This document shows positions 15,553 through 23,652 of a stretch of DNA of 64,000 nucleotides, piece by piece. Location: contig DATIDG010000015.1 of assembly GCA_035456405.1 (NCBI GenBank), forward strand, positions 62,001-126,000, read 5' to 3'. The stretch is from JAGVSZ01 sp035456405. Its GTDB lineage: Bacteria > Pseudomonadota > Gammaproteobacteria > Burkholderiales > SG8-39. The position numbers were made by a program, and so were the translations under genes. Every line of letters starts with the position of its first letter. Position 1 is the first letter of the stretch. A model generated the notes under the pieces. It saw nothing but the letters and a program-made list of their open reading frames with translations. It searched no databases and was not told the origin of the DNA.

Positions 15553-16380
15553 TTGCAGACCCCGGTCGTCCTCTCCTTCAGCGGCGGCAAGGACAGCGTC
15601 CTGGCGCTCGAGCGCCTGCGTGCTTCCGGCGAATGGGAAGTGCGCGCGCTGTTCGCGACCGTCGTCGAGGGCGAGGGGACGCTTGCGATGCACGAAGTCC
15701 CGGAGCGCCTCGTCGCGCTGCAGGCGTCGAGCCTGGGCGTTCCGCTCATCACGATGCACGTCCCGCGCAGCCCGTCCAACGCCGTGTATGAAGAGCGGCT
15801 CGCCGCGGCCCTCGCGCCCCTGCGCGCGCTGGGCGTGCGCCACGCCGCTTTCGGCGATCTCTTCCTCGCAGACATCAAGGCGTACCGGGACGCTCTCATG
15901 ACGCCGCTCGGATTCGAGCCCGTCTATCCGCTCTGGGGTGCCGATACGCGCGCGCTCGCAGATGCGTTCGCGGGCAACGGCTATCGCGGCGTGACTGTTT
16001 GCGTGGATGGATCGAAGCTTGGCCCCGAATGGGCGGCGCGCGACCTGGACGCGGCGTTCTTCGCCGCGCTGCCCGCCGGCATCGACCCTTGCGGCGAGCA
16101 CGGCGAGTTTCACACGTTCGTGCACGATGGACCGGGATTCGCATATCCGGTCAGATTCGAGCGGCGCGCCACGCAGACCCGCGGCGGATTCCATTTCGCC
16201 GCGCTGACGCCGCTATCGGGGGCAGCCTGCGCCCGGTGCGCGGCAACCTTCGAATGCGGCATGAAAGCGGGCGTCGCGCATTGCTGGTGCGCCGATGTTC
16301 CGCCGGCCGCGATCGACGCCGCGCTCGCGGGCTGCCTCTGCCCGCGCTGCCTGCGGGAGCTGGCCGGGGCGCGGGCCTAG
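15553..16380 (+). CDS. Dph6-like PP-loop ATPase fused to a cysteine-rich CWC domain
   Basis: A 275-residue protein. Residues 1-220 are an adenine-nucleotide alpha-hydrolase of the diphthine-ammonia-ligase type: PP-loop SGGKDS at 10-15, HAAFGDLFLADIKAYRD, and the GEHGEFHTFVHDGP signature. From residue 226 it carries eight cysteines in a CxxC...CWC...CLCPRC pattern of the stand-alone cysteine-rich CWC family. Bacteria lack diphthamide, so the amidated or thiolated substrate is unknown. The start is TTG 15553; no better start exists near the PP-loop. It lies 24 bases after the anti-sigma gene. Confidence 0.8.
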   Translation: MQTPVVLSFSGGKDSVLALERLRASGEWEVRALFATVVEGEGTLAMHEVPERLVALQASSLGVPLITMHVPRSPSNAVYEERLAAALAPLRALGVRHAAFGDLFLADIKAYRDALMTPLGFEPVYPLWGADTRALADAFAGNGYRGVTVCVDGSKLGPEWAARDLDAAFFAALPAGIDPCGEHGEFHTFVHDGPGFAYPVRFERRATQTRGGFHFAALTPLSGAACARCAATFECGMKAGVAHCWCADVPPAAIDAALAGCLCPRCLRELAGARA

Positions 16381-16404
16381 GCCCCGCCCCAAACCGCTCC
16401 GGCG

Positions 16405-16869
16405 TCAGTGCTTCATCGTGCCGCCTTTGGGTGCGGCGGCGGCGAGATCTCTCACCTCCGCCTTGACCTCGACCTCCTGCAGCTTGCCGTCCTTCCCCTG
16501 GACCTTCAGCTTGATCGGCACCGTGTCGCCCTTCTTCATCGGCTGCTTGAGGTCCATGAGCATCACGTGATAGCCGCCGGGCTTCAGCTCGACCGCCTGG
16601 CCGGCGGGCAGATCGAGCTTCGGGATGGCTCGCATCCTCATCACGTTGCCTTCCATCCTCATTTCGTGGATCTCGACCACGCCTGCCACCGGGCTCTCGG
16701 CACCGACGAGCGCGGCGCCCGCAGCGCTCCGGAGCTCCATGAACGCGCCGGTCGCCTTCTGGCCCTGCACGGTGCCGCGGACCCACGGCTGGGTCACTGA
16801 CACCTGCGCCCAGGCGGGCGCCGCTGCTGCCGCCAGCGCGAATGCCGCGGCCAATGAAAGCTTCATCAT
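16405..16869 (-). CDS. PCu(A)C periplasmic copper chaperone
   Basis: A 154-residue exported protein with a signal peptide ending near residue 21 (APAWA) and the PCu(A)C fold. The copper-binding H(M)X10MX21HXM pattern is seen as VEIHEMRMEGNVMRMR and then GGYHVMLMDLKQPM. These chaperones deliver Cu(I) to cytochrome oxidase. The C-terminus carries an additional methionine-histidine end (GGTMKH). A DUF2946 gene lies upstream in the same direction, a common copper-linked neighbourhood. Confidence 0.9.
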   Translation of the reverse strand: MMKLSLAAAFALAAAAAPAWAQVSVTQPWVRGTVQGQKATGAFMELRSAAGAALVGAESPVAGVVEIHEMRMEGNVMRMRAIPKLDLPAGQAVELKPGGYHVMLMDLKQPMKKGDTVPIKLKVQGKDGKLQEVEVKAEVRDLAAAAPKGGTMKH

Positions 16870-16946
16870 CCTCGACTCCTAGAACTTGAAAAGGTATCGC
16901 GCGGCTTCGGCGCCGCGCGAAAACGCCGCGGCCAGCCGCGACGGAA

Positions 16947-17330
16947 TCAGGCGAGTCGGTCCCTCGCGGGCGGGCCACGCGGCTGTGCGGACCGGACAGG
17001 CTCGACGGCTGCGCGCGCCGCGGGGGCGATCCCGGCCGAGCGCTCCGCGCGCTCCGGCGCGCGCAGCAATTCCGCCGATCCGACCAGCGCGTTGCCGCCG
17101 CTCGACACGAGGCATAGCGCGCAATGCGCGACGTCGCCGGCCAGGCGATTGTTCCCGGCCGGCAGTGAGTCGAGCGGCACGCGCGCCGGCCCGCGCGCGG
17201 TGCAGATCTCCGCGTAGCCCGGGTGTCCCGCAAGGAAGGGGTGCGCGTAAGCGAGCGCCGGCGCGGCGCAGGAACACGCCGCGGCGAGGAGCGCCAGGGC
17301 GAGGCGGAGGGGGCGGACGAAGCGGCGCAT
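16947..17330 (-). CDS. DUF2946 family exported protein
   Basis: A 127-residue protein with a signal sequence (LRLALALLAAACSCAAPALA) and the DUF2946 core with AHCALCLVSSGG. Family members sit next to copper chaperones and TonB receptors and are thought to be involved in metal handling, without proven function. It lies between hslU and the PCu(A)C gene, all on the minus strand. A second, more divergent member lies at 22469-22789. Confidence 0.72.
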   Translation of the reverse strand: MRRFVRPLRLALALLAAACSCAAPALAYAHPFLAGHPGYAEICTARGPARVPLDSLPAGNNRLAGDVAHCALCLVSSGGNALVGSAELLRAPERAERSAGIAPAARAAVEPVRSAQPRGPPARDRLA

Positions 17331-17341
17331 CGCGCCGCAGT

Positions 17342-18676
17342 CTACAGCACGTAGCGCGCGAGATCGTCGCTCGCGGCGAGATCCTTGAGCCGCGTGTCGA
17401 CATAGGCCGCATCGATCGTCACCGTCTGGCCGCCGCGCTTGCCGGCCTCGAACGAGACGTCCTCGAGCAGCTTCTCCATCACCGTGTGCAGCCGCCGCGC
17501 GCCGATGTTCTCGGTCTTCTCGTTCACGGCGAAAGCGATCTCCGCGAGGCGCTTGACCGCGTCGGGCCGGAACTCGAGCTTCACGTCCTCGGTGGCGAGC
17601 AGCGCCTCGTACTGACGCACGAGGCATGCGTCGGTGTTAGTGAGGATCTGCTCGAAGTCGGCGGCGCTCAGCGAGTCGAGCTCGACGCGGATCGGAAAGC
17701 GGCCCTGCAGCTCCGGGATCAGGTCCGAGGGCTTCGACATGTGAAACGCGCCGCTCGCGATGAAGAGAATGTGGTCGGTCTTGACCATGCCGTGCCGCGT
17801 GGAGACCGTCGTGCCCTCCACGAGCGGCAAGAGGTCGCGCTGCACACCCTGCCGCGAGACATCGGCGCCCTGCAGCTCCGAGCGGCTCGCGATCTTGTCG
17901 ATTTCGTCGAGGAACACGATGCCGTTCTGTTCGACGTTTGCCAGCGCGCGGGTCTTTAGTTCCTCGTCGTTCACCAGGCGCGCGGCCTCCTCCTCGGTGA
18001 CGAGGCGCATCGCCTCCTTCACCTTGAGCTTGCGCAATTTCTTGCGGCCGCCGGCGAGGTTCTGGAACATTCCCTGGATCTGCTGCGTGAGCTCCTCCAT
18101 CCCGGGCGGCGCCAGGATCTCCATCGAGGCTTGCGCGGTCGCGACCTCGATCTCGATCTCCTTGTCGTCGAGCTCGCCCTCGCGCAGCCGCTTGCGGAAC
18201 TTCTGGCGGGTGGACGATTCGTCGGCGCCCTCCTGCTTCGCCCCGAAGCCGAAGTCGCGCGCGGGCGGCAGCAGGGCGTCGAGAATGCGCTCCTCCGCCG
18301 CATCCTCGGCGCGCGCGCGCACCTGGCGCGTCGCCGTCTCGCGGACGTTCTTGATCGCGATCTCGACGAGGTCACGCACGATCGTGTCGACGTCGCGCCC
18401 GACGTAGCCCACCTCGGTGAACTTCGTCGCCTCGATCTTCACGAACGGCGCGTCGGCGAGCCGGGCGAGGCGCCTCGCAATCTCGGTCTTGCCGACGCCG
18501 GTGGGCCCGATCATCAGGATGTTCTTGGGCGTGATCTCCTGGCGCAGCGACTCCTCGACCTGCTGCCGCCGCCAGCGGTTGCGCAGCGCGATCGCGACGG
18601 CTCGCTTGGCCTTGTGCTGGCCGATGATGTGCTTGTCCAGCTCGTGGACGATCTCCTGGGGCGTCATTCTCGACAT
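17342..18676 (-). CDS. hslU: HslU ATPase subunit of the HslUV protease
   Basis: A 444-residue AAA+ unfoldase that feeds substrates into HslV. It starts MSRMTPQEIVHELDKHIIGQ. Walker A is GPTGVGKTE, Walker B is GIVFLDEIDKIA, the I-domain lies about residues 110-240, and the C-terminus ends LARYVL, the tail that inserts into HslV. The start at 18676 matches the family; 12 extra upstream codons are open but not conserved. There is no evident Shine-Dalgarno at this start, whereas a duplicated start fragment upstream has one. Confidence 0.95.
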   Translation of the reverse strand: MSRMTPQEIVHELDKHIIGQHKAKRAVAIALRNRWRRQQVEESLRQEITPKNILMIGPTGVGKTEIARRLARLADAPFVKIEATKFTEVGYVGRDVDTIVRDLVEIAIKNVRETATRQVRARAEDAAEERILDALLPPARDFGFGAKQEGADESSTRQKFRKRLREGELDDKEIEIEVATAQASMEILAPPGMEELTQQIQGMFQNLAGGRKKLRKLKVKEAMRLVTEEEAARLVNDEELKTRALANVEQNGIVFLDEIDKIASRSELQGADVSRQGVQRDLLPLVEGTTVSTRHGMVKTDHILFIASGAFHMSKPSDLIPELQGRFPIRVELDSLSAADFEQILTNTDACLVRQYEALLATEDVKLEFRPDAVKRLAEIAFAVNEKTENIGARRLHTVMEKLLEDVSFEAGKRGGQTVTIDAAYVDTRLKDLAASDDLARYVL

Positions 18677-18708
18677 GGCATGCGGTGTAATGTGCTTGTG
18701 GCTACGGC

Positions 18709-18858
18709 TCACGCGGCCGTGGCCGCATGACCCTTCGTCCCAGCCGCCCGGCGTAATCGACCGGCTCCGGCCGATTGATCCGGCCTCCGCCTCATACTTC
18801 CAGTGGCCGGTCGGCTGTCTAGCTCGTGGACGATCTCTTGGGGTGTCATGCCGGACAT
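18709..18858 (-). pseudogene. Duplicated 5' end of hslU between hslV and hslU
   Basis: A 49-codon frame begins MSGMTPQEIVHELDS and repeats the first 14 codons of hslU (MSRMTPQEIVHELDK). Over about 43 bases only six differ: four at third positions that leave the amino acid unchanged, plus a Gly/Arg codon. Similarity begins at the ATG and stops at codon 15. A GGAG lies 7 bases before its ATG, which starts 40 bases after the hslV stop. The remainder is hairpin-rich and ends 33 bases before the intact hslU start. Confidence 0.78.
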
Positions 18859-18898
18859 GAACGACTCCGGGGACGCGGCGGTCGCTCGGCTTCGAGCG

Positions 18899-19435
18899 CT
18901 ACTCCAGGACTTCGACGACCACGTTCTGGTTCGTGTAGATGCAGAGGTCGCCGGCGATTGCGAGGCTCTTGCGCACGATGGCCTCGGCGCCGAGCTCGCA
19001 GTTCTCGAGTAGCGCTCGCGCCGCAGCCTGCGCAAATGCGCCGCCGGAACCGATCGCGATCACGCCGTGCTCGGGCTCCAGCACGTCGCCGGCGCCCGTG
19101 ATCACGAGGGAGGTCTCGCGGTCGGCAACGGCGAGCATCGCCTCCAGCCGGCGCAGAATCCGGTCGGTGCGCCAGTCCTTCGCGAGCTCGACCGCCGAGC
19201 GCAGCAGGTTGCCCTGGTGCTTCTCGAGCTTCGCCTCAAAGCGCTCGAACAGAGTGAATGCGTCCGCTGTGCCGCCGGCGAATCCGGCGAGGATGCGGTC
19301 CTGGTACAGGCGGCGAACCTTGCGCGCACCCGCCTTGATGACGACGTTTCCGAGCGTGACCTGTCCGTCGCCGCCGAGCGCCACTTGTCCCTTGCGCCGG
19401 ACCGAGAGGATGGTGGTGCCGTGGAACGGTTCCAT
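18899..19435 (-). CDS. hslV: HslV peptidase subunit of the HslUV protease
   Basis: A 178-residue N-terminal threonine hydrolase. The start MEPFHGTTILSVRR places the nucleophile threonine after a short propeptide (residue 7). GGDGQVTLGN and the AGFAGGTADAFTLFERFE segment are typical. It forms a double hexamer capped by HslU. The hslU gene follows, but the gap of 222 bases is unusually long and holds a duplicated hslU start. Confidence 0.95.
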   Translation of the reverse strand: MEPFHGTTILSVRRKGQVALGGDGQVTLGNVVIKAGARKVRRLYQDRILAGFAGGTADAFTLFERFEAKLEKHQGNLLRSAVELAKDWRTDRILRRLEAMLAVADRETSLVITGAGDVLEPEHGVIAIGSGGAFAQAAARALLENCELGAEAIVRKSLAIAGDLCIYTNQNVVVEVLE

Positions 19436-19541
19436 GGGCGGGAGCTTACGCGGGATATCTCGAGCTTGGGGCGGGCCGCCGGAAATCAACCCGCCCCGGA
19501 GCTCGGGCTGCGCCGGGGCGCGCCGCGCGCGGTGCAGCAGG

Positions 19542-20993
19542 TCACTTCTTCGGAATGATGCGCGCGACTTTCTGGATACCCATCACGGCGAACAGCGCGA
19601 TGATCATCTCGCCAGCGCCGCGGATCACGAGCTGCTTCCCCTCGGCCTTGAGCTTCTCGAGCACGTTCAGCAGCCGGCCCGCGTTCACGAAATCGACGCG
19701 TCGCGCCGTGGCGAAATCGAGCACGACGGGGTTCGCGTCCGCGGCGTAAGTGCCCAGGTCGGTGAAGAGCTGGTCGCTCGATCCGGCCACTTCGCCGGAG
19801 ACGTGGAACGCCTCGTCCGCCACCTGAGTCGCGACGGGCTGCGACTCGCCCTTCGGCCGGAGTGGCGGCGCCTCCCAGGACGGCGGCGAAACCTCGTAGG
19901 TGACCGCGTAGTCGACGGCGGCCTCCTCGAACTCGTGCTGCAGCCCGAGCATCTGGTACAGGTCGAGGAGCAGCAGCCAGGTGCTCTGGTCGACCGACGT
20001 GTCGCCGGCCTTGGCGCTCTCGCGCAGCAGCTTGATCAGCGTCGCCTCGCCGCTCAGCCAGACGTCCTTCTTTGCGGACTTGAAGTAGCGCAGCGTCGCG
20101 TGCAGGAGCTTGCAGCCCGCCGGCTCGATCCCCTGCAGCTTGCCGAAGTCGAGCCGCAGCTTTGGCTGCTTCTCAGACGTCTTGCGCAGCTGCTCGAGCG
20201 CGCCCGCGCTCTGCGCTCCGAGCGAGCCAGAGAGCGAGACGGTGGCCGCGCCACCGGTGCGCAGCGACGGGTTCTGCTTCGCTGCGGGGGGCGCGTCGGT
20301 CCAGACCGGCGGCGAGCGCTCGAGCTTGACCACGAAGTCGAGCGCGCGCTCCTCGAACTCCTGCTTGCGGCCCAGGTGCTGCAGCACGTCGAACATCATC
20401 AGCCACACCTGCAGCTTCCAGGCGCCCAGGTCCTCACCCTCGAGCGCCTTCTTGATCCGCGCGTGCGCCTCGGCGGTCTGGCCGTTGGCGAACAGCACCG
20501 CCGCCTCCTCGATCGCTGGGGGAACCTCGTGTCCACTCTCCTCGACTTCGATGCAGAGGATCGAGTCGACGGGCTTCTTCGGCGCCTTCTTCTTCGCGTC
20601 GGCGGCCTTGTCCGGCGCCTTCGCCGGCGGCGCGCCGAGGCCCGGCAGGTCGGGGATCACCGATGCGGAGGACGGCGGCGGCGGCTTGCCGGCCGGCGCC
20701 GGGGTCGGCTGCGCGCCGGCTGCTGCCGCAAGCGCGCCGAAGTCCAGGCCTGCCTGCACCGCACCGGACGCGGGGCCGCCGGGCGCTACTGACGGCGGTG
20801 CGATCGAGGGTGCGGACGGAACGACCGACGAGGGCGATGGTGTCGGCGGAACGTAGTTGGTGAAGTCGAGCGATTCACCCTCATCCTCGGACGCGGGCGC
20901 GCGCTGAGCCGGCGCGGCAGGCACCCGCCGCGTTTTGATCGGGGGCTTCTCCGGTTTCTTTTCCGGTTTCTTGCCGAAGAGGGAAAAAGCCAA
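19542..20993 (-). CDS. STAS-domain protein with two repeated helical modules
   Basis: A 483-residue protein. Residues 1-135 are a Pro/Ala-rich, probably disordered, lysine-tagged region (FGKKPEKKPEKPP). Two similar modules follow, each with a helical segment (WLMMFDVLQHLGRKQEFEE and WLLLLDLYQMLGLQHEFEE) ending in SPPxW, then a STAS-like beta/alpha unit; the last contains FVNAGRLLNVLEKLKAEGK. STAS proteins often act in signalling or anti-sigma switching. Homologues often lie beside hslV in betaproteobacteria, but the role is unknown. Confidence 0.78.
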   Translation of the reverse strand: MAFSLFGKKPEKKPEKPPIKTRRVPAAPAQRAPASEDEGESLDFTNYVPPTPSPSSVVPSAPSIAPPSVAPGGPASGAVQAGLDFGALAAAAGAQPTPAPAGKPPPPSSASVIPDLPGLGAPPAKAPDKAADAKKKAPKKPVDSILCIEVEESGHEVPPAIEEAAVLFANGQTAEAHARIKKALEGEDLGAWKLQVWLMMFDVLQHLGRKQEFEERALDFVVKLERSPPVWTDAPPAAKQNPSLRTGGAATVSLSGSLGAQSAGALEQLRKTSEKQPKLRLDFGKLQGIEPAGCKLLHATLRYFKSAKKDVWLSGEATLIKLLRESAKAGDTSVDQSTWLLLLDLYQMLGLQHEFEEAAVDYAVTYEVSPPSWEAPPLRPKGESQPVATQVADEAFHVSGEVAGSSDQLFTDLGTYAADANPVVLDFATARRVDFVNAGRLLNVLEKLKAEGKQLVIRGAGEMIIALFAVMGIQKVARIIPKK

Positions 20994-21043
20994 GGCGAAT
21001 CAACAATTAAGAAAATAGCGGCCCGACGAGCCGCTCGGCTCTT

Positions 21044-21304
21044 CTACCACACCACGGGTGTTCGGGGCAAACGAGAACGCCCGCCACGTGTGCGGTCACG
21101 GCCGGAAGCGGTCGTATTTTGCGATCCGGGCGTAAGACGGAAGATCACCGGAACGATTACCCATGCCGCGACCGGGACGCCGGCGCGTTTCGCCGGTGCG
21201 AAACGCCAATTCTTCACGGCCTCGCGCGCCGCGGTGTCGAGCAAGTTTGACCCGCTGGAGCGCTCGAGTTCCACCTGGGTCGCGCAACCCTGGCGTGACT
21301 TCAA
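21044..21304 (-). pseudogene. TonB C-terminal domain remnant
   Basis: In this frame the translation contains VELERSSGSNLLDTAAREAV followed by KNWRFAPAKRAGVPVAAW, the TonB C-terminal fold that contacts outer-membrane receptors. Everything N-terminal of it (membrane anchor and proline-rich linker) is missing. The frame is joined directly to the end of a ZnuB-like remnant, in a different frame. No proper start is visible. This is best read as a deletion scar. Confidence 0.72.
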
Positions 21305-21985
21305 GGTTCGACCCGGTTCCGGCCTTCCGCCACCGCCGCGACGGCGCCCGTTGCGGCCAGCGTCCAGACGACCGTCGGGCCGGAAGGCGCGTCGACGAGT
21401 GCCGACGCGGCGAGCCCGAGCGCATACCCCGTGATCGCGATTGCGTACGCCTTGGGCATCCGGCGCGTCGTGGCGTAGCGCGTCGCGAGCGCCGGGACGA
21501 TCAGCGTCGCGAACACGAGAAAGATCTCGAAGAGTTGGACCGAGATCGTCACCGCGCAGGCGAATAGCGCGTAGAAGATAACGCTGCCGTGCCGGGAGCC
21601 TGCGGCGAACCATGCGACGAGAATCGCGGCGCTTGCCACCGCGGGCACGGCGAGCGAGCTGAAGCTCACCCAGAGGATCTGTCCCGAAAGCAGATCCCGC
21701 AGGTTTTCGCCGCCGTGCGGGTTGTGCGCCAGCACGAGGATCGCCGCGGTCGCTGCGAGAACGAATGGAACGCCGATCAGCGCCTCCTGGAGCTCCGGCC
21801 AGCGCTTCTCGGTCCAGCTCAGGGCGCCCGCGCCGCACAGCGCGGCTGTAAGCGCGGCGAGCTGCACCACCGCGCCGCGCGCCTCGAAGCCCGCGTAATC
21901 GGCGATCACCACGCCGAGCGCGGCGATCTGCGCCACGGCCAGGTCGATGAACACGATCCCGCGCGCGAGCACCCGCATCCCGAGG
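21301..21985 (-). pseudogene. ZnuB-like zinc ABC permease, N-terminally truncated
   Basis: The frame from about 21985 encodes HLGMRVLARGIVFIDLAVAQ followed by IAALGVVIADYAGF and further membrane helices, ending GAVAAVAEGRNRVEP. This matches the C-terminal two thirds of ABC-3 family permeases (ZnuB type). The first membrane helices are absent; upstream bases instead encode part of an outer-membrane protein in another frame. An ATG at 21978 exists but would produce a truncated permease. No ATPase or binding-protein partner is present here. Confidence 0.75.
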
Positions 21986-22387
21986 TGTCCTGCAGGCTGA
22001 ACCCGCGCGTGCCGGGCTTGTAGCCGTTGTCGGGCGGGATGAACCCGGTGATGCCCGCCTTGTTGGGATCCTGCGAGGAGTTGTAATACGTGCTGGACAG
22101 GATCAGCGAGATCTCGGGGTTGAGCGCACTCGGCCCAGCGCGCGCTGCCGGCGGGGGCGGAATCGAAGCCACCGATTCCGGGCGCTCGGCCTGCTGCCCG
22201 CGCGCGCCGCAGCGCGCTCCGCCTCACCGAGGCGCTGTTCGAGGGCGTGGATCCGCTTCTCATACTGCTCCTTGAGCTCCCTTAGCTGCTCGCGCAGTTC
22301 GCTGAACTCCGCATCCGTCACCGCAGCCACAGGTGCGCTCGCCAGCAGGGCCGCGAGTGCCGCGGCAAACATGCAATTGCGATACAT
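21984..22387 (-). pseudogene. Zinc-linked outer-membrane porin-like protein, frameshifted and truncated
   Basis: A gene start with a good Shine-Dalgarno (AGGAG) encodes a signal peptide (MYRNCMFAAALAALLASAPV) and a coiled coil (LREQLRELKEQYEKRIHALE). The reading frame is then lost near 22180-22200. The next frame continues with ALNPEISLILSSTYYNSSQD and GTRGFSLQDT, as in proteobacterial outer-membrane proteins of zinc clusters. It stops at a junction with the ZnuB remnant at about 21985. Thus one frameshift plus one deletion. Confidence 0.65.
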
Positions 22388-22468
22388 GGCGTGCTCCTAG
22401 CCTGGACGTTCCACGAGTGCGCACGTCCGCGGCGTGTCGGCCCGCGGCGGTCGTGCGATCCGGTGAGG

Positions 22469-22789
22469 TCAGGCGGGGAGCGGAGGAGCGCGGCTGGCGA
22501 AGCGCCCGAGCGCCTCGCAGGGGATCAACCGGTTGGGCGGCTGCGCAGACGGCGAGTCTGCGGACGCGATCGCGTTCGACTGCAACGCGGGCGCTGTGCC
22601 GAGCGCGCCGGCGCCGCTGAATGCGGCGCAGAGCTCGCAGGGGTGTCCCGCTTCGTGCTCGTCGCCGTCATCAGCGTGATGCTGGCTTGCCGGCGACTCC
22701 CCGAGGTGGGTGAGCCAGTGCGCGTATGCGGCCGGGCCCGCTGACGCCAGCGCGAGCGCCAGGAGAAAGTGGGCGAGGCGCCGGCGCAC
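22469..22789 (-). CDS. DUF2946-like exported protein
   Basis: A 106-residue protein from GTG 22789 with a signal peptide (RLAHFLLALALASAGPAAYA) and a His/Cys-rich centre, HWLTHLGESPASQHHADDG then HPCELCAAFSGAGALG. The CELC element resembles DUF2946. Histidine and cysteine content suggests metal contact. It follows the DUF3299 gene by 10 bases. The start is uncertain. Confidence 0.6.
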   Translation of the reverse strand: MRRRLAHFLLALALASAGPAAYAHWLTHLGESPASQHHADDGDEHEAGHPCELCAAFSGAGALGTAPALQSNAIASADSPSAQPPNRLIPCEALGRFASRAPPLPA

Positions 22790-22799
22790 CGCGCGGAAG

Positions 22800-23309
22800 C
22801 TACTTGGAAACCGGCACAGCGTCGGTGAGGCGGTAGAAAAGGCCGTTCGCATCGTCCTTCAGCACCGCGAGCTTGCCGCTCAGCACGACCGGCTCGAAGG
22901 TGTATTTGACCGGCGTCTTTGCGCGCACCTCGACGAGCGATTCCGGCCCGCCCGGCAGACAGAAGGCGCACGTCTGCGGCATCGCCGTCAGCACAAAGTG
23001 CTTCTGCTTGTCGCCCATCTCGAGCGGCATCATGAAGCCCTGCAGCTTGACTTCGGTGGCGTTCAGCTTGAGCACGCCGTCGCTGAACTGCGGTACGACC
23101 CGGTCCTTGACCTTGACCAGCTCCACCTGACCGAGCGTCTTCCACGACACGACGCCTTTGATCTCGGGGAGTGGCTTGAGCGCCTCCGGAGACGTCGCGG
23201 GTACGCCGGGCGGGGGGACGTGGACCTGCTTGTCGGCGGGTCCCTGGCTGAACGCAAGCGCCGGCAGGGCGGCCAGGGTGGCGGCGAGCGCGAGAACGGT
23301 TCGCTTCAT
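22800..23309 (-). CDS. DUF3299 periplasmic protein
   Basis: A 169-residue exported protein with a signal peptide (MKRTVLALAATLAALPALA). Its core (KLQGFMMPLEMGDKQKHFVL and PQTCAFCLPGGP) is characteristic of DUF3299, found next to ABC exporter and zinc genes. The CAFC pair could bind metal or form a disulfide. It belongs to the run ABC ATPase, permease, small cysteine protein, DUF3299, DUF2946. Function is unknown. Confidence 0.78.
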   Translation of the reverse strand: MKRTVLALAATLAALPALAFSQGPADKQVHVPPPGVPATSPEALKPLPEIKGVVSWKTLGQVELVKVKDRVVPQFSDGVLKLNATEVKLQGFMMPLEMGDKQKHFVLTAMPQTCAFCLPGGPESLVEVRAKTPVKYTFEPVVLSGKLAVLKDDANGLFYRLTDAVPVSK

Positions 23310-23368
23310 CGGAGCCTCCGGAGTCACGCTCGTAGTTTATGGCAGAACGCGTATCCGACGCGGCCGCG

Positions 23369-23626
23369 TCAGTGCCGGTGGCGCATCCCGCAATAGTTGC
23401 CGATGCCGACCCCCTTGCAGTCCTTTGCAAGTTGGTCGTGGCACTCCTTCTCGGCCTTACCGGCCTCGAGGCACTTCGCGGCGTTCTCGTGCGCCTGGGC
23501 GAGCGTGCGGTAGTCGGCGATGTCCTTCTTGACGGCCTCGGGGCTCGGCTGCTTCGCCTTGTCCTGGGCGAGAGCAGGCAGCGCGAGCGCGGAGGCGATG
23601 ACGAGGAGCGAGGCGGCAACCTTCAT
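23369..23626 (-). CDS. Small exported cysteine-containing protein
   Basis: An 85-residue protein with a signal peptide (MKVAASLLVIASALALPALA) and a short helical body containing CLEAGKAEKECHDQLAKDC and ending CGMRHRH. Four cysteines and a histidine-rich tail suggest metal or disulfide chemistry. GAAAGGA precedes the ATG. I do not recognise the family. It sits 26 bases after the FtsX-type permease gene. Confidence 0.7.
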   Translation of the reverse strand: MKVAASLLVIASALALPALAQDKAKQPSPEAVKKDIADYRTLAQAHENAAKCLEAGKAEKECHDQLAKDCKGVGIGNYCGMRHRH

Positions 23627-23652
23627 CGTGGCGTCCTTTCGGTCGGGGTCGG

